Shown here piece after piece: positions 44,926-53,485 of a stretch of 53,571 bases of DNA. Both the position numbers and the translations under genes were made by a program. The DNA comes from Streptococcus orisasini. Lineage in GTDB: Bacteria; Bacillota; Bacilli; Lactobacillales; Streptococcaceae. Numbering within the stretch: position 1 is the stretch's first letter; each line of letters starts with the position of its first letter. The notes below the pieces were generated by a model. The model did not search any database, was not told where the DNA came from, and worked only from the letters and a program-made list of their open reading frames with translations. The DNA lies in NCBI RefSeq assembly GCF_001431045.1, contig NZ_BCLE01000025.1, positions 1 to 53,571 of the forward strand, given 5' to 3'.

Positions 44926-47028
44926 TTGATAGATCAAAGAACCAAAAGAGTAATTGAAAATCTTATCGAAAACAACTGTGTATCCAGAACGGCACTTTTA
45001 AGCAAACTCTCATTAACAAACAATCAATTAAACTATGCCATTGAAAAACTCAATGATATCTTTATTGACAACCATAAACCAACGATTCAGCTAAAGAATG
45101 ATCTGATTATGTTGTCTACTCAGAGTGCTCAGTTTTCCATTGATTTTTTGCAAGATGGAGCGGTGTTTAAAAACTATGAATTAAACACCGAGGAAAGAAA
45201 AAGATACATTTTGTTCATGCTTTATTATTATGTTAATGATTTTCTGTCTGTCAATCATTTTCTAAGTTCAATGTCTATCAGCAAGTCTACCTTCATGAAT
45301 GATTTGAAAAAATTGGGAGCTGAACTGAAGCTAAAAAATATCAAAATTGAGTACTCCAGAAAAATCGGCTATCATCTTGTTGGGCGTGAATCAGAAATCA
45401 GGTATGATGTTCTGGAGCGTATTCTGAAAGATTTAAACAGCCAAGAGTTTGATTTTTTCTATCGCTATTTCTTAGCCCATGAGAAAATAGCTTATAAGGA
45501 TCAATTAAAGTTAAAAATAAGCAAGTATCTAAAGAAATATGAGTTGCAGCTGCCTGAAAACAGATCAAATGAGCTCTATTATGCCATCTTGCTCAATATT
45601 CCCAGGATGGCAGCTGAAGGTCTGTTTCAGTATGATGAAACAGACCTAGCTCTTATCAAGGAATTGAAAGAATACCGTCTGTCAGGAGAGCTGCTAAAGG
45701 AGCTGGTGGCTATTGACAATCAATACGCACAGATGTTTGTTGCAGGCTTGATTTTAAGCTCAGGGAATGGCATTCCCAATGCTCATTTTTCAGATCACAG
45801 GCTCATCCATTTTTTGACAAATCAGAGCTTAACACGCTTTGAATCCCTCATGGGAATTGAAATGGACAATCGAAAGTTTATTTACGAGCAGCTCTACACT
45901 CATATCAGACCGGCCTTTTACCGCATACTTTTTAATTTGCCCATTGTCAATGTTCTCCATGAAAAAATCATTCAGGAATACCGTAACATTTATCAGATTA
46001 CAAAAGAGGTGATGCAGTTTTTCAAGCCGATAGTCGGCAAGGATATTCCTGAGCAGGAAATCTCTTTTATTACCCTTTACTTTGCCAGCATTCTGCAGGA
46101 CTGCTCTTTAAATTTAAAAAGAAATCAGTGTAAAGCAGTGATTGTCTGCCAAAGCGGGGTAGGAAGTTCAGTCATACTGCAAAAAGAACTCAAGGCCTTA
46201 TTTCCGGGTATCAGCTTTTTAGGCCCTTATTCAGTCAGTGATTTATTGCAGCTGGAAGATGATTTTCAGCTTATCTTTACGACAGTATCTGATATACAAT
46301 TTGCAAAACTGCATAAACCTGTCTATAAAGTCAATCCTATCATGACTGATGAGGAGCGAATTCAGCTTGTAAGAGATGTCAATGGCAATGACAGTTTGCA
46401 AACCCAGGATTTGCAATCCCTGATGACGATTATCAGAAATCATAGCAGTATTGATGACGAAAAATTACTGGAAAAGGAACTGACCAAGTTCATGTTCCAC
46501 CAATCCTCAGCAAGAATACCGCCAGAAATAAAAAAAGCCCCTGAAATCCTGGGCCTGATGGATTTATTAACAACAGAAACTATCTTGATTGAAGAAGACA
46601 GCCCGTCCTGGCAGCAGTCAGTCAAGCAGCTGGGTCAAATTTTATATGAGACAGGCTGTATTGAAAACAGCTATATCAGTGCTATTATTGATAATTTAAA
46701 TAAGCATGGTCCCTTTATGGTTATTTCTGAAGGCATTGCTTTACTGCATGCTAAACCTGAGACGGGTGTCAAAAAGTTAGGCGCCGCTCTGTCAGTTTTT
46801 AAAAAGGCTCTTGACTTTATGGGCAAGCCAATTTCTTTGCTGTTTATGATATCAGCAGTTGATTCCTATCAGCATATTGGGGTCATTGAAAATATCGTTA
46901 AAATCTGCGAAAGTGACTCCCTATTGCGTGACCTAAAGTGCTGCAGCAGTAATTTGGATGTTTATCTTATTTTACAGGAATTTTTGCTGCCAGAAGCTAA
47001 AGGTCTGCTCAGCACCGTGGATTTTTAG
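44926..47028 (+). CDS. PRD-containing BglG/MtlR-type transcriptional regulator with EIIB and EIIA domains
   Basis: A 700-residue cytosolic regulator with DNA-binding HTH domains (about 1-150), two PRD domains (about 185-390), an EIIB-like domain (CQSGVGSS at about 407) and an EIIA-like domain (about 555-700, His in ALLHAKPETGVKKLGAAL). Such proteins are activated or inhibited through phosphorylation by HPr and by the cognate EII, coupling operon expression to substrate. TTG start with GAGGAG 6 nt upstream. It is the last gene of the operon, so it probably controls its own promoter. Confidence 0.9.
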   Translation: MIDQRTKRVIENLIENNCVSRTALLSKLSLTNNQLNYAIEKLNDIFIDNHKPTIQLKNDLIMLSTQSAQFSIDFLQDGAVFKNYELNTEERKRYILFMLYYYVNDFLSVNHFLSSMSISKSTFMNDLKKLGAELKLKNIKIEYSRKIGYHLVGRESEIRYDVLERILKDLNSQEFDFFYRYFLAHEKIAYKDQLKLKISKYLKKYELQLPENRSNELYYAILLNIPRMAAEGLFQYDETDLALIKELKEYRLSGELLKELVAIDNQYAQMFVAGLILSSGNGIPNAHFSDHRLIHFLTNQSLTRFESLMGIEMDNRKFIYEQLYTHIRPAFYRILFNLPIVNVLHEKIIQEYRNIYQITKEVMQFFKPIVGKDIPEQEISFITLYFASILQDCSLNLKRNQCKAVIVCQSGVGSSVILQKELKALFPGISFLGPYSVSDLLQLEDDFQLIFTTVSDIQFAKLHKPVYKVNPIMTDEERIQLVRDVNGNDSLQTQDLQSLMTIIRNHSSIDDEKLLEKELTKFMFHQSSARIPPEIKKAPEILGLMDLLTTETILIEEDSPSWQQSVKQLGQILYETGCIENSYISAIIDNLNKHGPFMVISEGIALLHAKPETGVKKLGAALSVFKKALDFMGKPISLLFMISAVDSYQHIGVIENIVKICESDSLLRDLKCCSSNLDVYLILQEFLLPEAKGLLSTVDF

Positions 47029-47033
47029 ACGGT

Positions 47034-47072
47034 AAAAGCAGATAAGTCCCTTTAGTACTTATCTGCTTTTTT
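47034..47072 (+). terminator. Terminator of the PTS/aldolase operon
   Basis: A 14-bp perfect stem (AAAAGCAGATAAGT and complement) with six T. The following 120 bp (47073-47192) show nothing recognisable. Confidence 0.92.
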
Positions 47073-47192
47073 CAATCTATGCCTATGCAGCATCAACTAT
47101 TGACGAAGTAGTTGAAAGAAAACCTGTTGATTTTTGTCAACCTAGAGTTCCCTCGGCACACAGTTCATTGGGTACTCATTGGAAAAATCAGT

Positions 47193-48200
47193 TCAGTTTT
47201 TATCCCTTGTCTTTTCAGCAATGTAGCGCAGTTTTTGATCGCGTGTTTTTTGTTTGAATTTTGCTTCAGCACTCATAGCAGCATTTTTGTGGTTAAAAGT
47301 TTCAACATAAACCAATTCAACCGGCAGTCTCGTTTTGGTGTACTTTGCTCCTTTGCCTGCCTGATGGGTAGCCAAACGTTTGTCAATATCGGTCGTGTAA
47401 CCAGTGTAGAGGCTGCCGTCAGCACATTTGAGGACATACATATAGGCCTTGTGATCTTTACCAAAATAAATATCATGAATCTCATCGGTATAATCACCAT
47501 TATTCTTATGGACAATTAAAGGCGGCAGGAACTTCATACCGTCAGGAGAACCGTCTTTGATAGCCTCGATTAACAGCATATTAGCTTCTTTATTAGCCTT
47601 AGGATAGACAAACTGCACTCTCTTAGGAGCCAGTTTATACTGTTTTAAAGTGTCAATTATCTCTAAAAAACGCTCAGGCCGGTGCACCATAGCCAAGCGT
47701 CCCTTGGTTTTTAATGCTTGTTGACTGATTTGGCAAATTTCGTCAAGGTTGGTTGTGATTTCATGCCGAGCTAAAAGATAGTGCTGGCTGGCATTTTTCT
47801 TAGATGTTTCTGTCGCTTTGAAATAGGGTGGGTTGCAAAGAATTAAATCAACACGTGATCTGGGTACATGAGTCATGAGATTTTTTAAATCATCATTCAC
47901 CATAGAAACTTGCTGACTTAAATCATTAAGCTCAATAGAACGCCTTCCCATGTCAGCCAGCCGTTCCTGAATTTCAATCTCAATAATCTTGGCCTTTGTT
48001 CTAGTTGAGGCAAAAAGTCCAACAGCTCCGTTTCCAGAACACAGGTCAACGATCAGTCCCTTGCTGGGGAATTTTGGAAAACGCGAAAGTAGAACACTGT
48101 CAATCGAATAAGAAAAGACATCTTTATTTTGAATAATTTTAACATCAGTTGAAAAGAGCTGGTCAATTCGCTCTTTCTTTTTTAAAAGGGAATTCTTCAT
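47193..48200 (-). CDS. Fusion of TrmN6-like methyltransferase and GIY-YIG (YhbQ/YazA) domain
   Basis: A 335-residue protein. The N-terminal part (about 1-245) is a SAM methyltransferase with [15 protein letters not shown] and the catalytic LILCNPPYF, like the tRNA1(Val) adenine-37 N6-methyltransferase YfiC/TrmN6. The C-terminal part (about 250-325) is a UPF0213 GIY-YIG domain with [19 protein letters not shown] and [17 protein letters not shown]. In many Firmicutes these are two adjacent genes; here the frame runs through, and no start with a ribosome site is seen for the second domain. The pairing suggests a common nucleic-acid target, but the GIY-YIG role is unknown. A plus-strand frame over the 3' part is a shadow. 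Confidence 0.88.
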   Translation of the reverse strand: MKNSLLKKKERIDQLFSTDVKIIQNKDVFSYSIDSVLLSRFPKFPSKGLIVDLCSGNGAVGLFASTRTKAKIIEIEIQERLADMGRRSIELNDLSQQVSMVNDDLKNLMTHVPRSRVDLILCNPPYFKATETSKKNASQHYLLARHEITTNLDEICQISQQALKTKGRLAMVHRPERFLEIIDTLKQYKLAPKRVQFVYPKANKEANMLLIEAIKDGSPDGMKFLPPLIVHKNNGDYTDEIHDIYFGKDHKAYMYVLKCADGSLYTGYTTDIDKRLATHQAGKGAKYTKTRLPVELVYVETFNHKNAAMSAEAKFKQKTRDQKLRYIAEKTRDKN

Positions 48201-48236
48201 GGGATTTATTATAACAAAAAAGCAAAACTCTGTCTG

Positions 48237-49178
48237 TCACTTCAATATGCCAAAGCTGTAGCCCCGATCTTTATAATATTGAATAACTTGCGGAAGGCTG
48301 GCCAGTGTAATTGTTTTATCAGCAGTGTCATGCATAAGAACAACCTGAACATTAGGATTTGCGGCGACTTTGACAGTATTATCAAGGAAAGCCAGCATAC
48401 TGTCTACTGATTGTGGCCTTCTTCCTAAGGGCTCCGCATCACCAACCATGGCATTCCAGTCAATCCACTGGATTCCCCTGTTGGCCAATTCTTTATCTGA
48501 AGCCTCTAGTCCTGTCCAGGACAAATGACCGCCTGGATAACGCCACACATTGGATTGGAAATTTTGTCCAAGCTGGGCTTTAAGAGCATTCTGAGTTTGA
48601 TCGGCCTCACTGATAATTTGGCGGCTGTTGCCGACACGATTAGGATACAAGAGTGAATAAACATGGGAAAAACTGTGAGTCCCAATAGCGTGCCCCTCAG
48701 CAATCTGTCTTTGTAAGATAGGCTTAGTTTTATCATTAACGTTACAACCCAGCACAAAAAAAGTTGCCGGAACTTTCTTTTGTGCAAGAACATCTAAAAT
48801 CTGCGGGGTCATTTTGGGATCCACCCCGTCGTCAAAGGTTAAAAAGACCAATTTTTTATCAGTTGAAGCATTTTTATCAGCCATCATCTGCCGGATAAAC
48901 TCTGTCGAATAAGCATAATTTTCAGCTTGATTATTGTGATTGCTGCCAGTTCTCAAAGCAGTAGGACTGGGTTTTGCAGGTTTTGGCCTTGGTTTTTTGG
49001 TTTTGACAGCTTTGCTGGTTTTGATTTGTTCTTGTCGATGTGTTTGCGGTAATTTCAGCTGAATAAGGATAAGGCTTAAAACAAGTCCGCAAATAAATAT
49101 ACTAAAGAGTAAGTTAGCCCCTTTTGCTGTTGAGAAAAAATTTTTCTGCAACTTTTTCCAATAATCTTTATATTTCAT
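48237..49178 (-). CDS. Membrane-anchored polysaccharide deacetylase (NodB family)
   Basis: A 313-residue protein: short cytosolic N-terminus, membrane helix (about 20-42), a basic Pro/Lys linker (about 50-80) and an extracellular NodB domain (about 105-310). Motifs are LTFDDGVDP (catalytic Asp and metal Asp), GTHSFSHVYS (metal His pair), WRYPGGHLSW, and VQVVLMHD near the C-terminus with the catalytic His. Likely substrates are peptidoglycan GlcNAc or another wall glycan, with a role in lysozyme resistance or surface charge. The minus-strand TATAAT at 49209-49214 serves as -10. Confidence 0.9.
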   Translation of the reverse strand: MKYKDYWKKLQKNFFSTAKGANLLFSIFICGLVLSLILIQLKLPQTHRQEQIKTSKAVKTKKPRPKPAKPSPTALRTGSNHNNQAENYAYSTEFIRQMMADKNASTDKKLVFLTFDDGVDPKMTPQILDVLAQKKVPATFFVLGCNVNDKTKPILQRQIAEGHAIGTHSFSHVYSLLYPNRVGNSRQIISEADQTQNALKAQLGQNFQSNVWRYPGGHLSWTGLEASDKELANRGIQWIDWNAMVGDAEPLGRRPQSVDSMLAFLDNTVKVAANPNVQVVLMHDTADKTITLASLPQVIQYYKDRGYSFGILK

Positions 49179-49208
49179 TCATCTTTCTCCTCAAAATCAA
49201 ACAATTTT

Positions 49209-49214
49209 ATTATA
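49209..49214 (-). promoter_or_regulatory. -10 of the deacetylase gene
   Basis: TATAAT on the minus strand, 30 nt before the start codon; the -35 is weak. Confidence 0.5.
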
Positions 49215-49267
49215 CACTAAATAGCAGCTCTATGATATTTCTTCTGTAAAAAATGTTAAATTTTTAG

Positions 49268-49273
49268 TATAAT
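49268..49273 (+). promoter_or_regulatory. -10 of the plsC leader transcript
   Basis: TATAAT on the plus strand, preceded by an AT-rich stretch and no good -35. A start near 49280 would give a leader of about 345 nt before plsC. Confidence 0.5.
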
Positions 49274-49300
49274 GGAATCATTATCATGTGATTAAATTGA

Positions 49301-49370
49301 AGAGGTAGCCAATTCACTATGGTGATTGGCGTTTGTTATCAAGTGCGAAGCACTTAGATAACATTCCTCT
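49301..49370 (+). ncRNA. Predicted three-way-junction RNA in the plsC leader
   Basis: AGAGG (49301-49305) pairs with CCTCT (49366-49370). Inside are two strong hairpins: GCCAAT-CAC/GTG-ATTGGC (49308-49330) and GTTATC-AAGTG/CACTT-GATAAC (about 49336-49363). I do not match this to a known riboswitch class. Base pairing was done by eye. Confidence 0.5.
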
Positions 49371-49373
49371 GCC

Positions 49374-49486
49374 GTATCTTACTAATCGAACACGGGCTAA
49401 AATCCTAGTAAAAAAGATAAACTTCCTTGTGTCTTAGGGACACAGCGTCAGTTTCCTATTTTTATACGGATTTTTTAACGCCCTTT
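49374..49486 (+). repeat. Leader hairpin repeat unit 1 upstream of plsC
   Basis: A 113-nt unit that begins GTATCTTACTAATCGAACAC and ends TTTTTTAACGCCCTTT. GGGC-TAAAATCC pairs with GGATTTTTTA-GCCC, then TAAAAA/TTTTTA, AAACT/AGTTT, and an apical CTTGTGTC-ttag-GGACACAG. Almost the whole unit folds into one long hairpin. Confidence 0.65.
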
Positions 49487-49600
49487 GTATCTTACTAATT
49501 GAACACAGGCTAAAAGCGTCGAGAAAAAGAAAGCCTACCTGATGCGCCAAAGCGCATGGCGTTAGGCTCCTATTTTCTTCTCGCTTTCTTAACGCCCTTT
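49487..49600 (+). repeat. Leader hairpin repeat unit 2 upstream of plsC
   Basis: A 114-nt unit with the same borders as unit 1 (GTATCTTACTAATTGAACAC ... TTAACGCCCTTT) but different stem sequences: GGCTAAAAGCG, CGAGAA, AAGCCTA and TGATGCGC pair with GCGCAT, TTAGGCT, TTCTCG and TTAACGCC. A third border copy (GTATCTTAAT) follows at 49601 just before the plsC ribosome site. Confidence 0.65.
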
Positions 49601-49626
49601 GTATCTTAATAAAAGGAGAATTGACA

Positions 49627-50379
49627 GTGTTTTACACTTACCTGCGCTCTTTGCTTGTCTTTTTAATTTGGGCTGCCAATGGCAATATTCATTACCACCA
49701 TCGAAAGAAGCTTTTGCCTCAGGATGAAAACTATGTTTTGGTAGCTCCCCACCGTACTCTCTGGGATCCAATTTTTTTAGCATTTGCAGCTCGGCCCAAG
49801 CAATTTATCTTCATGGCTAAGAAAGAACTTTTTGGCAACCGAGCCTTTGGCTGGTGGATTCGCATGTGCGGAGCTTTTCCTATAGACCGGGAAAATCCAG
49901 GAACTGAAGCTATCCGCTACCCTGTGACAATGCTTAGAAAGAGCGATCGTTCTCTTATTATGTTCCCAAGCGGCAGCCGCCACTCCTCTGATGTTAAGGG
50001 AGGTGTTGCTGTTATCGCTAAAACTAGTAAGGTTAAGATTATGCCAGCGGCCTATGCTGGACCTACTTCTATTAAGGGACTGCTCAAGCATGATAGGATT
50101 GATGTGACTTTTGGAAATCCTATTGATATTTCAGATATTAAGCGTATGAATGATGAAGGTATTGAAAAGGTCTCCCACCGTATTGAAGAAGAATTTGCTC
50201 AGATGGATGCAGAAATTGCAACCTTTAAAGATGACAGCCGTCCGAGCTGGTGGAGCTTAATTTACCGCATACCAGCTATGATTTTAGTAGCTGTTGTGCT
50301 GGGCTTAACCTATCTCTTTTCATGGTTTGCTAGCTTTGTTTGGAATCCTGAAAAACATCGGGAAAAGAAATTAAAATAA
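49627..50379 (+). CDS. plsC: 1-acyl-sn-glycerol-3-phosphate acyltransferase
   Basis: This membrane-associated enzyme makes phosphatidic acid by adding the second acyl chain. Of 250 residues, the N-terminal segment FYTYLRSLLVFLIWAANGN associates with the membrane, the HX4D catalytic motif is APHRTLWDP (about 41), and GAFPIDRENPGTEA and LIMFPSGSRHSS bind glycerol-3-phosphate groups. A C-terminal membrane helix (about 215-237) is present. GGAG at 49615-49618 is 8 nt before the GTG at 49627 but only 2 nt before the in-frame TTG at 49621, so GTG is chosen. Its long structured leader is described separately. Confidence 0.93.
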   Translation: MFYTYLRSLLVFLIWAANGNIHYHHRKKLLPQDENYVLVAPHRTLWDPIFLAFAARPKQFIFMAKKELFGNRAFGWWIRMCGAFPIDRENPGTEAIRYPVTMLRKSDRSLIMFPSGSRHSSDVKGGVAVIAKTSKVKIMPAAYAGPTSIKGLLKHDRIDVTFGNPIDISDIKRMNDEGIEKVSHRIEEEFAQMDAEIATFKDDSRPSWWSLIYRIPAMILVAVVLGLTYLFSWFASFVWNPEKHREKKLK

Positions 50380-50398
50380 TTATACTTAAAGAAAATTG

Positions 50399-50447
50399 TT
50401 AGAAAAACTGAATGAAATAGTCAGCTTTTCTAATGATTTTTTATTTT
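50399..50447 (+). terminator. Terminator of plsC
   Basis: TTAGAAAA-CTGA pairs with TCAG-TTTTCTAA, followed by a T-rich tail. Confidence 0.85.
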
Positions 50448-50513
50448 TGCCTACAAGCAGAAAAGGAGCTATTTGACAAAATCTTTTTTAACTGCTCAGT
50501 TTTTTCTTTAGTT

Positions 50514-50521
50514 TACGAATA
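50514..50521 (+). promoter_or_regulatory. ComX (SigX) cin-box promoter of comEA-comEC
   Basis: TACGAATA is an exact match to the streptococcal combox/cin-box, preceded by a T-rich tract, 19 nt before the comEA start. This is the known promoter type of late competence genes. Confidence 0.92.
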
Positions 50522-50540
50522 AATAGGTAAGGAGAATTAT

Positions 50541-51203
50541 ATGACAGAAGAAATCCTAGATAAACTTAAAGAAAACAAATGGCTGCTTGCTGCAGTGACT
50601 GCTTTTGCTATATTAGGACTAGGTTTTTATTTTCTTTCTTCAAGCAAAAAAGAAGCTAAAAATTATTGGCAACATTCACAAGAGCCGTCCCTTTCGACAA
50701 CAAGTCTAGCTATTCATTCAGAGAAAGTAAAGAAAACACAAGCTGCCTCAAAAATAATGGTTGATATTAAAGGAGCCGTTAAAAACCAAGGAGTGTATAA
50801 TCTGCCTGCTGGCAGCCGTGTCAATGACCTTATTGAGAAGGCGGGTGGTTTTTCTGAGAAAGCCGACCGAAAGTCAGTCAATCTTGCGCAAAAATTGCAG
50901 GATGAGGCTGTTATTTACGTAGCAGCAGTCGGCGAAAATATTAGTGCTGTTGGCAATTCACAAGAAGGAACCATCGGTCAAGCTCAAACCACTCAGTCAG
51001 CAGCAAAAGATAAGATTAATTTGAATTCTGCCAGCCTTGCTGAGCTTCAAACGATTTCTGGAATCGGGGAAAAACGAGCCCAGGATATTATTGATTATCG
51101 TGAAAGTAATGGTGGCTTTCAATCAATTGAAGACTTGAAAAATATTTCTGGCATCGGAGAAAAGACAATTGAAAAACTAAAGGACTTGGTGAGCATTGAT
51201 TAA
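50541..51203 (+). CDS. comEA: Competence DNA receptor ComEA
   Basis: ComEA is a membrane-anchored protein that binds incoming double-stranded DNA during transformation. The 220 residues show a membrane helix (about 14-32), an SLBB domain (about 70-135; IMVDIKGAVKNQGVYNLPAG) and tandem helix-hairpin-helix motifs at the C-terminus (LQTISGIGEKRAQDII and LKNISGIGEKTIEKL). It overlaps comEC by 8 bp. Expression is expected only in the competent state, from the cin-box. Confidence 0.95.
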   Translation: MTEEILDKLKENKWLLAAVTAFAILGLGFYFLSSSKKEAKNYWQHSQEPSLSTTSLAIHSEKVKKTQAASKIMVDIKGAVKNQGVYNLPAGSRVNDLIEKAGGFSEKADRKSVNLAQKLQDEAVIYVAAVGENISAVGNSQEGTIGQAQTTQSAAKDKINLNSASLAELQTISGIGEKRAQDIIDYRESNGGFQSIEDLKNISGIGEKTIEKLKDLVSID

Positions 51204-53427
51204 AATTTTTCCAATAAGACCCATTTATCTGGCTTTTTTAACTGTTTTAATCTATTTTTTGGTCTACCATTTTTCTTTAATAACAGTTCTTTTAGTTTTT
51301 TTAAGTTTTCTTTTTCTTATTGCTCAGTATGATCGCAAGACGTGTTTCAAAACTGTCTCCTTTTTATTATTTTTTGTGCTGTATTTTTATCTGTCCTACC
51401 GGCAGGCAGAATATGACTATCAAAATGCTCCCAAACAAATTAATCAGCTTAGAATTATTCCAGATACTATCAGTCTTAATGGTGACAGCCTTAATTTTCG
51501 GGGGAAATCAGGTTCTAAGATTTATCAAGCCTTTTATACTTTAAAAAGTCAAAAAGAAAAGCGTTACTTTGAAAATCTTTGGAAAACAAGCAATATGAGG
51601 GTATCTGCTGATTTGACTGAAGCTGACAGTCAACGGAATTTTGGTGGCTTTGATTATCGAAGTTATTTAAAAACGCAAAAAATTTACAGGCTGGCTACTA
51701 TTAAGAAAATAGAGAGAGTGCAGCCTGTACAAGATTTATCTTTATTTGACTATTTGCATGAATGGCGGCGCAGGGCTTTTGTAGCTGTTAATCATAAATT
51801 TCCAGTCCCTATGCGTCACTATATGACGGGGCTGCTGTTTGGCTATTTGGATAAATCTTTTGATGAAATGAGTGATATTTATTCTAGTTTAGGCATTATT
51901 CACCTTTTTGCCCTTTCAGGAATGCAGGTTGGTTTTTTTATAGGTTATTTTCGTTACCTAGGTTTACGTTTAGGAATAAGGCGAGATTATATGAATTGGC
52001 TGCAGCTTCCTTTTTCCTTGCTTTATGCAGGTTTAACAGGCTTCTCAGTATCTGTTGTCCGCAGCCTTTTGCAGAGCAATTTGGCCAATCTTGGTTTTAC
52101 AAAAACGGATAATTTTGCAATAACTATAATGCTTATGTTTTTTATGATGCCTCATTTCCTTTTAACAGCAGGAGGAGTGCTCAGTTTTGTTTATGCTTTT
52201 ATTTTGAGCATGATTGACTTTCGGCACTTATCACAGCCGAAGCGATGGGGTGCCCAGATGCTGACATTGTCTTTGGGTGTTCTGCCCTTTCTGATGTGGT
52301 ATTTTAGCAGTTTTCAGCCCTTGTCTGTTTTTTTGACTGCAATTTTTTCACTTATTTTTGATGGACTTATCCTGCCAATTCTGACAGTCGTTTTCCTTTT
52401 ATCGCCTTTTGTATTGCTGACGAAGGTCAATTTGTTTTTCATTTTTCTAGAGCGAATAATTGTTTTTATTAATCAAATTTTTAGCCGTCCTTTTGTCTTA
52501 GGTCAGCCATCTCTTTGGGTTTTAGTGTTTATGCTGCTGATTTTAGGCTTGCTTTATGATTATCGCAATAAAAGAAAAATTGCAGCTGTGCTTACTGCGA
52601 GTTTTATTCTTTTACTTTTAATAGCGAAAAATCCTCTGGTTAATGAAGTTACAATTCTTGATATTGGACAAGGAGACAGCATTTTTTTGCGAGATATCAA
52701 GGGAAAAACAATTCTGATTGATGTAGGTGGACGAGTAGTTTTTTCAAGACCAGACAAATGGCAGGAACGTGTGAGCACTGCTAATGCTGAAAAAACATTG
52801 ATTCCCTACTTGAAAAGCCGTGGGGTCAGCAAGATTGATCAGATGGTTCTCACACATACTGATGCAGATCATGTAGGCGATATGAAAACTGTGGCCAAAG
52901 CATTTAAAATTGGTGAGGTTTTAGTTAGTTCAGGCAGTCTGACGAATGCAGATTTTACAGCCAAACTAAAAAAGATGCAGGTCAAAGTAGCTGTCCTTAA
53001 AGCTGGCGACAGACTGCCTCTTATGGGGAGCCAGCTCCATGTGCTTTATCCCTTTAAAACGGGAGACGGTGGCAATAATGACTCTGTGGTTCTTTATGGC
53101 AAACTTTTAAATTTAAGCTTTCTTTTTACAGGAGATTTAGAGAAAGAAGGAGAAGAAAAACTGATGACGGCCTATCCCAGATTAAAAACCGACGTTTTAA
53201 AGGCAGGCCACCATGGTTCTAAAGGTTCTTCTTCCTTAAATTTTTTAAGACAGATTCAGCCTAAAACAGTTCTTATTTCAGCAGGCAAAAACAATCGTTA
53301 CGGCCACCCTCATCAAGAAACTCTAAAGCGCATAGCCAAAGTTAAAAGTAGGGTTTACCGAACAGATCAGCAAGGAGCTCTCCGTTTTAAAGGAATCAGA
53401 AGCTGGACCTTTGAAACAGTAAGGTAG
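51196..53427 (+). CDS. comEC: DNA uptake channel ComEC/Rec2
   Basis: A polytopic protein of 743 residues that moves single-stranded DNA into the cell. There are N-terminal membrane helices, a soluble OB-like domain (about 85-185), the competence core with IIHLFALSGMQVGFFIGY (about 234) and many helices, and a C-terminal metallo-beta-lactamase-like domain (about 480-740) with LDIGQGDSIFL, LTHTDADHVGD (about 553) and KAGHHGSKGSSS. The metal-binding motif is complete, so a nuclease role is possible. A TTG start gives a good overlap with comEA. The frame is intact, which supports a functional uptake system. Confidence 0.95.
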   Translation: MIKIFPIRPIYLAFLTVLIYFLVYHFSLITVLLVFLSFLFLIAQYDRKTCFKTVSFLLFFVLYFYLSYRQAEYDYQNAPKQINQLRIIPDTISLNGDSLNFRGKSGSKIYQAFYTLKSQKEKRYFENLWKTSNMRVSADLTEADSQRNFGGFDYRSYLKTQKIYRLATIKKIERVQPVQDLSLFDYLHEWRRRAFVAVNHKFPVPMRHYMTGLLFGYLDKSFDEMSDIYSSLGIIHLFALSGMQVGFFIGYFRYLGLRLGIRRDYMNWLQLPFSLLYAGLTGFSVSVVRSLLQSNLANLGFTKTDNFAITIMLMFFMMPHFLLTAGGVLSFVYAFILSMIDFRHLSQPKRWGAQMLTLSLGVLPFLMWYFSSFQPLSVFLTAIFSLIFDGLILPILTVVFLLSPFVLLTKVNLFFIFLERIIVFINQIFSRPFVLGQPSLWVLVFMLLILGLLYDYRNKRKIAAVLTASFILLLLIAKNPLVNEVTILDIGQGDSIFLRDIKGKTILIDVGGRVVFSRPDKWQERVSTANAEKTLIPYLKSRGVSKIDQMVLTHTDADHVGDMKTVAKAFKIGEVLVSSGSLTNADFTAKLKKMQVKVAVLKAGDRLPLMGSQLHVLYPFKTGDGGNNDSVVLYGKLLNLSFLFTGDLEKEGEEKLMTAYPRLKTDVLKAGHHGSKGSSSLNFLRQIQPKTVLISAGKNNRYGHPHQETLKRIAKVKSRVYRTDQQGALRFKGIRSWTFETVR

Positions 53428-53485
53428 AATTAGTGGATCAGACTGAAGAAAAAGTCAATTTTTATCAAAAGAACTATTGTGTTAT

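Noticed and set aside
47112..47519. A 135-codon plus-strand frame
   Set aside because: It overlaps the GIY-YIG part of the minus-strand fusion gene, has no ribosome site and no recognisable domain.
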